From: Inonotus obliquus
Taxonomy: Eukaryota; Basidiomycota; Agaricomycetes; Hymenochaetales; Hymenochaetaceae
Direction of reading: 5' to 3'
DNA: 64,000 nt
Assembly (NCBI GenBank): GCA_032164295.1
Contig: JAJHTX010000009.1
Span: forward strand, 1 to 64,000
Position 1 is the stretch's first letter. The number at the start of each line of letters is the position of its first letter. The notes below the pieces were generated by a model. It was given only the letters and a program-made list of their open reading frames with translations, was not told the DNA's origin and ran no database searches. The position numbers and the translations under genes are program-made. Below, in pieces: positions 54,296-64,000 of the stretch.

Positions 54296-57200
54296 ATGAC
54301 CTCGAGTGAGGCAGGAGATATCGATGAGGTGAGAGTTCTGCTCAATGTCACTTGAACAGTGTTAGCTTATTCACTGAGTAGTCCAAGCTGTCTGGTGATG
54401 AGGACGACATCTACCTCCTCCAATGGCTCGCGGAAACAGAGAAAGATTTGAAGTCTGGTTCACCCTCGTCCTGGAAGACCTCACAATCCATCTATGAGAC
54501 AAAACTACTCAAAGTCATTTACGGATCACCGCCGTATCCCAGTCCCAGCAGACCATTCAGACAAATCGCTTCACGATGTCTAGTGCTGCTCTATTCCAAA
54601 GGCGAGACAAGAACTCTGTTCGATACGTTGCAAAGCCTACTCAAGCTTGTGGGAGATATGAAAACGCCAGATATGGACTTTAAGAAGGTGTAAGTTGAAG
54701 AACTTGTCCTAGCAAACTTACACTGAGACTCTTCGACAGTGCTGCATTCTATTGCATCGGCGAACTCATGTCTGCCCTAGGGTCGCAAGTAATGTCCCTC
54801 ATGGCGGAGACGGCTCTTTGCTGTCTTAGAAACTTCCGTGCATCTTCGGGCGTATGTTCCATTCTGACTTGATTATCAACGTTCTGACGATCTGGAGATC
54901 TGGTAGTCCGTCTTGTTGCGTTATCATGCCCTCAATGCCCTCCGCAAGGCCTTCACGACAGCAGGCCGCGCTATTCCAGAATCTACACTGAAGGACATTC
55001 TCAAACACTCGAGGAACGCTCTCTCAGACAAGGCGCTACCTATTCAACGCGCAGCTGCGGATGTATGCATGATCCTAGTTCTTCTTTTGCTCAAGTTCTT
55101 ACGCAAGGTCACATAGACTCTGGTTGTTTTATACCCTTCCAACGATGGCACACGCTCCGTCTCAGATGTCGAGTTCATCGTTACTGCATGCATCAAATCA
55201 TTAGACCAGGCAGACCAGCTGACACGCCGTTCCCTCGCGCGTCTTGTAGGTCACATGCTCGCATCCACGCAGACTGCTCGCGTCCTTCCTCCTCCCGAAA
55301 TCTCCAAGAAAAACAACAAAAAGGATCAACAGCAGGGTGAAGAGGATGAGGTAGATGTTGTGTCTCCCAGTGCACTCGCCGCCGAGACTTCTGCGAAGCC
55401 CATCCTTACCCCCGCCGAGATGTTTAGCCAACTATCGACTCATTTCAACAAGGCTACTGCTTCACGTAAAGTTCGAATCGGGATATTCGATTTCTACGCT
55501 GCGCTCGTATCTGAGCTTGGAACTAGCTTCGTAGAAGCAAATTATGCCGTGTTGATCAAGCACCTTTTCTCAGAAATAGTCTTGGTTCCACGTCCTCCGG
55601 GTACGAGAGACGACTCGGCGCTCATCCGTAATCTCGTCAGCATCATTCTACGCGACCTTGTCGGCGTCCGTCTCCTCAGCGAGCAGGGTCAAATCAGTGC
55701 CATTCAGGAGCTTTCGAAGAGCTACCTCAAGAAGTGGCCTGCGTTGATGCCTGGCCAAGTTGCTCCGGATGCTTCAGTTTTCGTCATCGCATTGAAAGAA
55801 GTTGCAGGTTTGGTACGACAACTCGGTAATGCGCCACCGCCCGTCCAAGATGCTCTAGCAGACCCGCTCATCACTCTTCTTGGTCACCCTTCACATAACA
55901 CGCGCGTCGCAGCGGCTTGGGCGCTTCGGAACTTCTGCTTCGCCACTCCCCTCCGTATTCCCAAGGTTGTTCTAAGTGTACTCGAACTCCTCCAGCGTGA
56001 CATGTCAACCCTCTCTACTCCCGCAGCTCCCTCCGATATCTCCGCACGTGCAATCGGTCACGCTTATGGCCTTGGTGCGCTCTTTGCGGTCATTCCGGAT
56101 AGGCCACTGTACGTCTCGGCGGACCTTAGTGCAAAGGTTTTCGACACAGCGACGCAGTTGCTACGGCGAGCGGGTGAGCACGACATGCACATCGCGACTA
56201 TCGAAGTTGAAGCGTCATGGACGACTATCGCCGCTCTTATGGCTCTTGGCCCATCGTTCGTCCGCGCACACCTTCCGCAGCTTCTCGTGCTGTGGAGAAA
56301 CGCGTTGCCTAAGCCTACGAGCAGGGATACAACTCCAGGATCGGCCCGGGATTCTGCCGAGTGGGCCTTCCTGTTACATGTGCGTGCTTGCGCATTAGGT
56401 GCAGTAAGAGCATTTTTGCGGCATAACGCACGCGCCCTCGGGACTCGGGACGTTGCGAGACGATTAGCGGGACTGCTAGGGAATGCACTCGCTCTCGCAA
56501 ATGCATATGTCTCCGCACAAGGCCCGTCGGGAGCTATTGCTGGGCAGAACAGTAATGCCTTAGGTGTACCAGATGCAACTAGTGCACTTGCATCAGCTCG
56601 CGAGGCTCTGCTTCGTCGGCGTGTTTACCAATGTTTTTCCGAGCTCGGCTGTTCTGGTCTCCCTGAAGCAACTCAGACCGCTCTCCTCCAGTCTACCTCT
56701 TCATTATTCTCGAGTCCTGAAGGTTATCAGGGCTCAGCACTACAGGCCGCTATTGCCTCCGCCGGAAATTTTACTTCCCTCTGGAACACGACTGATGGAT
56801 ACGGATACGGTGTTACGACGATACAAGTAAGGGATGACGGAGTAGCTGCCCTTGGTACGGGTGATTTGCCGGGTCAACGGGACCGACTTAACAGGGATCC
56901 TATCGAGGCAAAGATCGATGATTTGGTAAAAACGCTTAAAAGTCAAAACCTGCAACTGTACCTGATGATTGTTCTTTAGATTATACAACCGGTCATCGGT
57001 TCCTGCGAGCATGACCCTCTTCTTGTCTGCCAAGCCCATTCTGCTTCAACGGAAACCGAATGGCCTGAGCCACCACCGCCTGCAACCGCCGTCGTGGATG
57101 CGGCAATCGAGCTATTTGCCGGTCTTGTCCCTCTTCAAGACGCTCCATCCTGTGGGCGTGTTATTAGTGAAGCAATCGAGTCGACGCGCTCTGCAAGGTT

Positions 57201-60200
57201 AGAGAAAAATGCTGGTAGGAAAGCAGCAGTGGTTGTCAATACCACCGTTGCGATTGCCCTGACTCTGAGGATCGCTACCGCATCGCATGCAAGGGCGTGT
57301 CGCGATACGCTGGGTAGCACTCATATTGCGAACAGCCTTTCAGCGTTCTTGAAGGATGCACTAATCAACGGTGATCCGGTGCTTAGGTTAGCGGCGAGCG
57401 AAGCTCTGGGACGTCTTGCGAGTCTATCAGGAACGAACTTCCTCACTTCACAAGTTAAGACTCTTGTTGATCTTGTCGTGAATAACCGAGATCCCTATGC
57501 CCGCGCAGGTTGTGCGCTCGCATTCGGCGCGATATACATGCACGTTGGTGGGCTGGCCGCGGGGCCGCTACTCAAGACTATGATCAACGTGCTGATGTCC
57601 TTGGGCAACGACCCGCATCCTGTTGTACACTTCTGGGCCCTCAGTGCGCTCGCGCAGGTCATCAACGCAGCAAGCTTGGCGTATGCACCTTTCGTGCCGA
57701 GTACACTCGGAATGCTATTCAAGCTCTACCTACCAGAGTCGCACGATCCCGACGGTGGGACAGTCGGCAACGCGAACCTCAAAGGCTCGCATCCGGTGTA
57801 TCAAGTTATATGTCAGTTGATTGATGCAGTTGTGGCAGTCCTAGGGCCAGACATCCATGAATCCGCTCGGACGCGAAAGCTGATCTTAAACCTTGTGCAC
57901 GAACTCGCCAGAGAGCCTGATGGAGGTGTATGCGTAGAAGCCATCAAATGCATCCAACACCTCCTCATGTTTGCGCCCGATGATGTCGATATCTCCACTC
58001 TGGTGAATGAGCTACGCGCACACCTATCCTCTGAACGCCGTCCGCTCAAATTCGCTGCTATCAACGCTTTGTACCAGCTCGTTCAGCGTGATGCGCTAGC
58101 GATGTCGAAGCTCGGTGGTGACAAGCTCGTCGAAGAACTGTTTGGCATGCTCGATAAAGACGCATCAATTGATGGTGTTCGCAACGTTATTACGAGCTGG
58201 CTTAGGCAGACTGTAATATATAATCCATCCGCATGGATTGATCTCTGCCAGCGAATCATGTCACGAACGACGGCCTCGCAACAAGCATCTGATCCATCAT
58301 CGAAGACCACAACTGGTGGGCTGGCAGATGATGAAGGACAGTCGCTAAGTATCGGTATGAGTCAAGACTTGACAAATTCCTCCAAAGGCAGCCTCACCTC
58401 GCGATGGCGGACGCAGCTGTTCGCCCTCAAGTGTTTGCACAGTATATGTACCATTGTTTCTCGCTCTGGACGACGTGAACATCTCGATATCCCATTCGCG
58501 CGGAGCCAGCGTATCCCCTTGCCCTCACTGCTTGTATCTCGTGTACCAGACTTGATTAAGATGGCATTTACAGCTTCAGCAGCGTATGTCACTGGGATCC
58601 GCCTGGAAGGACTCGTTCTCTTGAGGGATGTCGTTGAGGTAAGCGTTCGGTCCAACCCTCCTATTCATGTCGTGTGGGTTAACTCACCTCGTGTTCTTTA
58701 GGTCTTCGCTAACTCTCCCGACTCCGACTACGAAGGCTCACTCTTGCTTGAGCAATATCAGGCCCCGATTACGGCAGCACTCACTCCTGCCTTCTCTTCT
58801 GATTCTACTCCAGAGATCCTGGCCCTGGCTGTACAAGTATGCGCTTCATTTGTCGGCAGTGGTATTGTGAAGGATGTCGGTCGAATGGGCCGAATCCTTA
58901 AGCTTTTGACATCTGCGTTGGAGCAATCGAAAGGTAGGTGTCCAGCATCTTCGTCGTTAGCACATATGACCGATTAAACCTTTTTTCAAGAATCTGGCAT
59001 GCTTTCTCTCGGTGAAGCAGGTGAACTGAGTCCAAACGCCTCCGTCATGCTTCGTATTTCCACCTTATCCGCGTGGGCCGAGCTTCAGATCGCTAGTGTG
59101 CAACAGAATTACCTGAAGGTAGTTGTGGAACCCTACCGACAGGTTCTAGGGATGCTATGGATTGCTGCGCTCCGCGACTATGCCAGTATCAAAGGCGATT
59201 TTGAAGTATTTCAGGATAGCGGATCCGCAACGATCGACGCTCCTTACGCTAGTCTAGGAAGGGAAGTCTTACTACCTGTGAGTCCGATTCTGTTCGCTCA
59301 GCGACAAAACTAAGGCATCAATCACGCCAGTATTATGCCAAATCTTGGTCGGTCATCTTGCATGCAGTAGCAACGACGATGAAGCTTGGTGATCCACAGA
59401 TCCTAGCCGCTATGGACGGACAGGAGCTTAGCGAATCTAGCGAATCTCCCCCCAGACAAAATGCATCATTGCGAGAGGAACCTACGATGTTGTTCTTCGC
59501 TATCTTCGGTCTAATTTACGAAGCCCTCGCCGCTTCTTCTGCTGATGCAACGCCTTCTCCTGAGTTACGACAGAACGCCATCATCTCACTTGAAGCCCTC
59601 AAGAGCCTCGTGCGACCAGAATATTCCGGAAAGGCGCTTCTCGACCCTACGATCTTTGACGAATTTACGAGTCTATCGTATCGGATGGCGATGACTGAGT
59701 CCGCCGCCGTGCAGATGCACCTCGTCGAAGTTTTGGCGATTCTTGCGACTTCCCAAAAAGATAACTTCCAGAGCAATGGGAATGTGTACGCTTTCCGTTC
59801 CCTTCCTTTCATCTTATTCTCTAATTTAGCTGTAGTAATGGCCAGTCCGGAGGATCTTCCTTGCCGAACAACCCCTTGACCCACTGCTTTAGAATTTGCG
59901 CTTATATCCTTCGGAACTCTATATCGGGTTCTGGAATAATCCGCACATGTAAGCAAGTTTCATCAACTCGAAACGTTGTTATTAATCTAACTCTGTTCAG
60001 TTGCATCTGATTCTGCTATGGACAGAATCAACCTCATTCGGTCTGCATTCTCTGTTTTCATGTCTATAGCTGAGGTGTTTGGTCCCGCATCTCGAGAGGA
60101 GATGCGGACAGTTGCAATTGCCATTTACGCTGGTACGCTTACTTAGTGTTCGCACACTTTGCGTCAAAACTAACTTGGAAGAAAGAACTTTTAAGGGAGG

Positions 60201-61171
60201 AGAAATCGGACTTAGACATGGCAGGACCGACTCTCCAGTCGCTGAAGGCCTTGCTCGAGAACCCTCCAGGCAAACTTCAAGCTGACGCTCTTTCGCAATA
60301 TTCGCGACTTGTCCACGGTTTGTTTTCAGCGTGTCTTGTAAACGTCGACGAAATGCGGTAAGTGTCCCTGGAACAGTTAACAAGACATCCGACTCACTGG
60401 GGAATTTTGTAGTGGTCGGCAAGGAAAAATATCGACAATGAAGGTTACGAATAACCTTCTTGCTTCTGTCCTCATCTTAACGGTCGTCCCTCCATATGTT
60501 GGCTTCAGTGAAGCAGCTTTAGAGTACTGTTGCTCGTTGATATCACAGAAGTTATTGGACAAGGAAGTGCGTGCTTAATCGTGACCGCATGTCACATGTT
60601 ACTAACGGTAGCTCAGGTATCAATAACGGCAGCCCACTGTACCAAGACTATTCTTACTGCTGGTGCTTCAGGGAATGCAATATTAAAGCACTGTACAAGG
60701 TTACTACTGCCCGGGCTGGTGGAGTACATAGCTTACATTGCTGCGCTTGCGCATGATGCACCTGCTCAAGAAGCTCAGCTAAAGGGGTTAGAAGAGATTT
60801 TGAAGGCAATTTCGGCCTTCTTCTCATCCACGCCCGACGATTTCCGTAAGCAGATGCCTCTCCGCCTATCTGCTAAAATTGCGATTTTAACGGTTTCACT
60901 AGGCTCGCGAGCACTCGGTGTCATTCTGCCAACTCTAACTCTTCTCCTTGACCCTTCCAGATCCTCCCCGTCGGCAGTCCATAGCGTTGTGGTCAGCCAA
61001 ATTTTGTCTCTTGCGACTCAGTCTTCTACTGCATTCAAAGAGGCTACAGGAAAGATGGATCTGGCAGCGAAAGACACTCTTGAGACTTCCGTCCGACAGG
61101 CTATTGGATCGAGGGCGCCGTCTGCAGGACAGGCGGCCGCAAAACCTCAGATTTCACTCAGGTCATTCTAG
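54296..61171 (+). CDS. LAA1/HEATR5-like HEAT-repeat protein (AP-1 accessory)
   Basis: Large cytosolic scaffold that helps localise the AP-1 clathrin adaptor in yeast. ATG 54296 (MTSSEAGDIDE), intron, then SKLSGDEDDIYLLQWLAETEKDL, the family's N-terminal block. Helical HEAT repeats fill the rest, for example AAFYCIGELMSALGSQVM, LRYHALNALRKAFTTAGR, DPVLRLAASEALGRLASL-like (57385), SHPVYQVICQLIDAVVAVLGP, KCIQHLLMFAPDDVDISTLVNELRAHL, and the end AAKPQISLRSF at 61171. At least ten introns, mostly 50-60 nt. Expected length is about 2,000 residues, in line with HEATR5/LAA1. Individual exon borders were not all checked. Confidence 0.85.
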
Positions 61172-61375
61172 AAGAATTCTGTCATCCGAACCTGTATCAT
61201 ACAATACAATATCATAAGATTTCATGGATTCTGCAAGCGGTAACTGGCAATATAATACAGGAGCGTCAACGAATTTAGATTTGATAGGTGAGCATATTGC
61301 AGAGTAGCGATGGATGCTGAAGTTGCAGATGGCCGAGGACACCGGGCATGTGACGACTATTGGAAAGCAGAGCGC

Positions 61376-61994
61376 TCAAGCATTAGAGGTAATATCACCG
61401 CTTGTGTCAACGTAAACCTGGTTAAGCGCAAACACGCGGCGACGATCGGAGAACCCGCGGATGCCGGCTGGTGGAAGCGGGATGGACTCGTCTATCTTAA
61501 CACTAGAGATCAACCTGGGTGAGCTGACAGATTCGAGGAGCAACAGTAAAGAAAAGGGCTGACTCAATATTGAGCGACGATTGGACGGAGTGCTCGACTG
61601 CAGCGTCGCGAATGCGGATACCTTCGACATATGTTGCATCGTAGAACAATCCAGCAACACCAAGTTGCTAATCACGAACATCAGTATACTCGTCCTCAAG
61701 ACTTGCACGAATAATAAGTAGACATACGTTCGTCTCAGCCGCACCCAGCTCAGGTGCCTGAACCGAATTCAAAACCTTCACGATCGCACCCTGTTCATCA
61801 AATCTCTCGCTCTGCAACTTCTGCTTATACTCCTCCCTCGTCTGTTCTTTCCCATTGAATACTATCGTCACGTTCTTCGCAAGGAAGTTATCGAATGCCT
61901 GGTTGAAGTCATCTTGGGTTTTTGCAGTGATGAGTGCCGTGAGACGCTGTTCAGCCCAAGCCTTGAGTGGTGGGAGAACGATTGCGGAGGACAT
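61376..61994 (-). CDS. Small NTF2-like fold candidate, hypothetical
   Basis: ATG 61994. Exon 1: MSSAIVLPPLKAWAEQRLTALI...DDFNQAFDNFLAKNVTIVFNGKEQTREEYKQKL, then PELGAAETN. Two introns (each about 50-60 nt) join LGVAGLFYDATYVEG and IELISSVKIDES, ending ALNQVYVDTSGDITSNA with TGA at 61376. About 170 residues. The pattern of an N-terminal helix and a beta-rich body with NVTIVFNGK resembles SnoaL/NTF2-like proteins, but this is a guess. It converges on LAA1, 204 bp away. Confidence 0.6.
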
Positions 61995-62653
61995 GGTGAG
62001 TTTGTTTGCTTGACTGTTGAGTGCGAGTTTGTAGGTTTATGACCAAAATTGCCGGTCTTTTATACGTATTCGTAGCGGCACCTCTGTGCCGCTCTATAAT
62101 AATAAGCGAATTTCACTTCGTACTGGATGCCTCATCATCCGATCACCTCGCGGCGCTATGGGCGTCGGCGGGCGCAGTACTAGAACCATCTACCACTTAC
62201 TTACAAATGATACTCAATGAGCCAGTTCCGGCAGGAGAACCCTGACATTCAAGCTATTTTTGTAGACTCGGCCAGATATGCAGAGCATAGCCATTTCCGG
62301 AGACTACGGATCGATGCGTTCTATAAATATATGAATGGTTTGATTGTTTCACAATACGGGCACGGGCACAGACGATATCGGACCGGACGTTTGAAGGTTA
62401 GCCTTGTATTCTCATGAGGTCGACACTCCGGTCTCGTTCTGATGACCACTACTCGGGACTCGGGAAAGCACGATGTCTCACATCAGTTTCCTTTGATCGT
62501 GAATGTTACTCAAAAGTGGAACTTACACTTTCATACTCAAGATAGGAAGACTAGCTTGAAATAAGATCCATCGTTAGTAGTTCATTGTGCGATTCTGCAA
62601 TACGCCAGGGTAGATATTTATGGCATATATGTTTTTGGTTCATCAAAAACCAA
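61995..62653. other. Intergenic
   Basis: Promoter of the hypothetical gene on the left; otherwise no gene recognised before the tRNA. Confidence 0.5.
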
Positions 62654-62748
62654 GGGCTAATGGTGTAGTTGGTTTATCACGCTCGCTTAGCACGTGTGAG
62701 TTCCACCTCGTTTGCGAGAGGGGTCCGGTTCAATTCCGGATTAGTCCA
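62654..62748 (+). tRNA. tRNA-Ala (AGC) with a 20-nt intron
   Basis: Acceptor GGGCTAA pairs with TTAGTCC, giving the G3:U70 wobble that identifies alanine tRNAs, followed by A73. D arm: TGGTGTAGTTGG (box A). Anticodon stem CTCGC/GCGAG is perfect once an intron at 62693-62712 is removed, one base after anticodon AGC (62689-62691, A at 62692), the normal nuclear tRNA intron place. Variable loop is 5 nt. T stem TCCGG/CCGGA with loop TTCAATT contains box B (GGTTCAATTCC). Confidence 0.93.
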
Positions 62749-62863
62749 TATGATATAATAGTTGTTATTTTTATCATAATGGGTTTATCCATTTTTTATC
62801 TCACTTTTCCGATAAATTCAAGTAATTCATTCACCCGCGGAGTAAGCTATGTGACGATTATAC

Positions 62864-63919
62864 TGGGGAGTGGCAATCCACGTCAGAAAAGTGTCCTGTT
62901 CCCACGACCCATGCCGCGTCCTGCCGGCGCTCGGTTACACATAAGCGAAAATAAGCGATGACCGGATTTTGAGAGATGTATTCGACTTGACTGACCTCCA
63001 TCCACAATGCAATAATGGCAGAAACAAGTGGTACATTTTATGTAGTTAGTATCATAAATTGTATTTGTGCAAAAAAATTCAATTTTCTACAAAAATCTAG
63101 TGAGATATGGTGGTATCTCACCTCATATCTTAGGAACTAGGCAATTTCTACAAAATGTTTTTTGTACAAATTGAAGGTAGACATGGAAAAATACTTACCA
63201 TGCATTGAGTTGAGTGATTCTTCAAATTGTTGTTGAGGAGAAGAAGTGGGAGAAACGCAGAAGTACTAACTAAAAAGGAATAAAATGAGCACGTGACCCA
63301 ATGAGACCGCTGCTCAAAACCATGCCATTGCCAGGATTGATTAAATTGAATGAGAACAATTCCCAACTGTGTGTGATTACTTATCTTATTTGCATAGGAG
63401 TCAAATACTATTTTTCTATGTAGATAAGAGGAGGAGGTACAAAATAGGCCAATAGAGGCCTATTTATTCAAGAGATATACCACTGAAAGAGATGCATACA
63501 ATGACGATAGATGGAGTAAAAGCTTGGTTGGGTAGACTTTAAAGCTTCAATAGTAGTAATATGCCAATGGTGTGTATAGCAATTAATGCTGATGATATGT
63601 ATGTTTTTGGCAAAGCTAATTAAATTTCTGCACTATATGCACCTTATTGTTCTAATGGTGACGAAAACCTGCAGGAAATATGACCAAAATTACTGATTCT
63701 CAATCGGCTGTGCCAGATATTCAGTTCAAGCCATAGACATGAAGTGTCTCAGTAGTTGTTTATGAGAAAAACGGCATGATATCCTCAGCAGCAGACAGAG
63801 ACAGTACAAAAGGTACGGCGGTAAAACAAGATCGTCGTTATGATACATATAAAGTAATTATTTGAACTCCGAACGAAAAAATCATGGGACACTTTTCTGA
63901 CGCGGATTGCCACTCCCCA
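62864..63919. mobile_element. Non-autonomous DNA transposon with 33-bp inverted ends
   Basis: 1056 bp. Ends read TGGGGAGTGGCAATCC then one mismatched base and CGTCAGAAAAGTGTCC on both sides (32 of 33 match). A direct repeat ATTATAC flanks it at 62857-62863 and 63920-63926; taken one base further right it is ATTATACT (8 bp), so an 8-bp duplication is possible. The interior is AT-rich without coding content. Superfamily not settled. Confidence 0.88.
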
Positions 63920-64000
63920 ATTATACTGATAATACTGAACCATTCATCAAATCTTGTGATCAGCGAATTGGACAAGTCACTAAGCAAGGCTTGCCTTTGT

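Overview
The window is the end of a chromosome from a filamentous fungus, almost certainly a basidiomycete of the Agaricomycetes. The evidence is a terminal CCCTAA-type telomere array at bases 1-125, intron-rich genes with 45-65 nt introns and GT..AG borders, TTAGGG-type telomere chemistry, and a gene set (G-alpha with a large insert, Ecl1-like, Set3, LAA1/HEATR5, Crinkler-like effectors) typical of that group. Order or genus cannot be fixed from the sequence alone.

Layout. 1-410: telomere and a broken fragment of the RNA polymerase II largest subunit. 1900-3673: G-protein alpha subunit (minus). 4791-19302: a dense nest of transposable elements. It holds three sorts of retroelement coding debris (Ty3/gypsy gag, a LINE reverse transcriptase and RNase H), four LTR-like units (X1, Y1, Y2, X2) that each carry their own open reading frame upstream of a TATA box, two arrays of repeated palindromes, a GGTATC-rich non-coding insert, and an intact-ended hAT element with a perfect 8-bp target duplication. 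20131-24163: two Crinkler-type genes on the minus strand, one ending in a nuclease-like domain and one in a kinase-like domain. 24432-26971: small unknown ORFs and an Ecl1-like zinc-binding protein. 27130-34726: a second transposon block with a rearranged Ty1/copia element, a third ORF-bearing LTR-like unit (X3), and three Tc1/mariner-type MITEs with TA duplications. 34844 onward is gene-dense ordinary chromosome: a voltage-gated K+ channel, aldose 1-epimerase, RPAC1 (Pol I/III), a secreted or GPI-anchored protein, a short-chain dehydrogenase, a class II aldolase, Set3 (PHD+SET), LAA1/HEATR5, an NTF2-like small protein, tRNA-Ala(AGC) with an intron, and a 1.06-kb terminal-inverted-repeat element.

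The most unusual content is the family of ORFs inside LTR-like units. X1/X2 (nearly identical, inverted), X3 and Y1/Y2 are 1.4-1.6 kb units starting TG and ending CA. Each has a 240-280 codon ORF with a shared CxxC...H motif and a shared C-terminal pattern, followed by a TATAAATAGG box. The arrangement looks like a protein encoded in the U3 part of an LTR. Many retroelement reading frames here are closed by TGA codons that correspond to CGA in a related copy, which points to cytosine-deamination-type mutation.

Most housekeeping genes lie 34-62 kb from the telomere. The first 34 kb is a typical subtelomeric mosaic of repeats, pseudogenes, effector-like genes and a few conserved genes.
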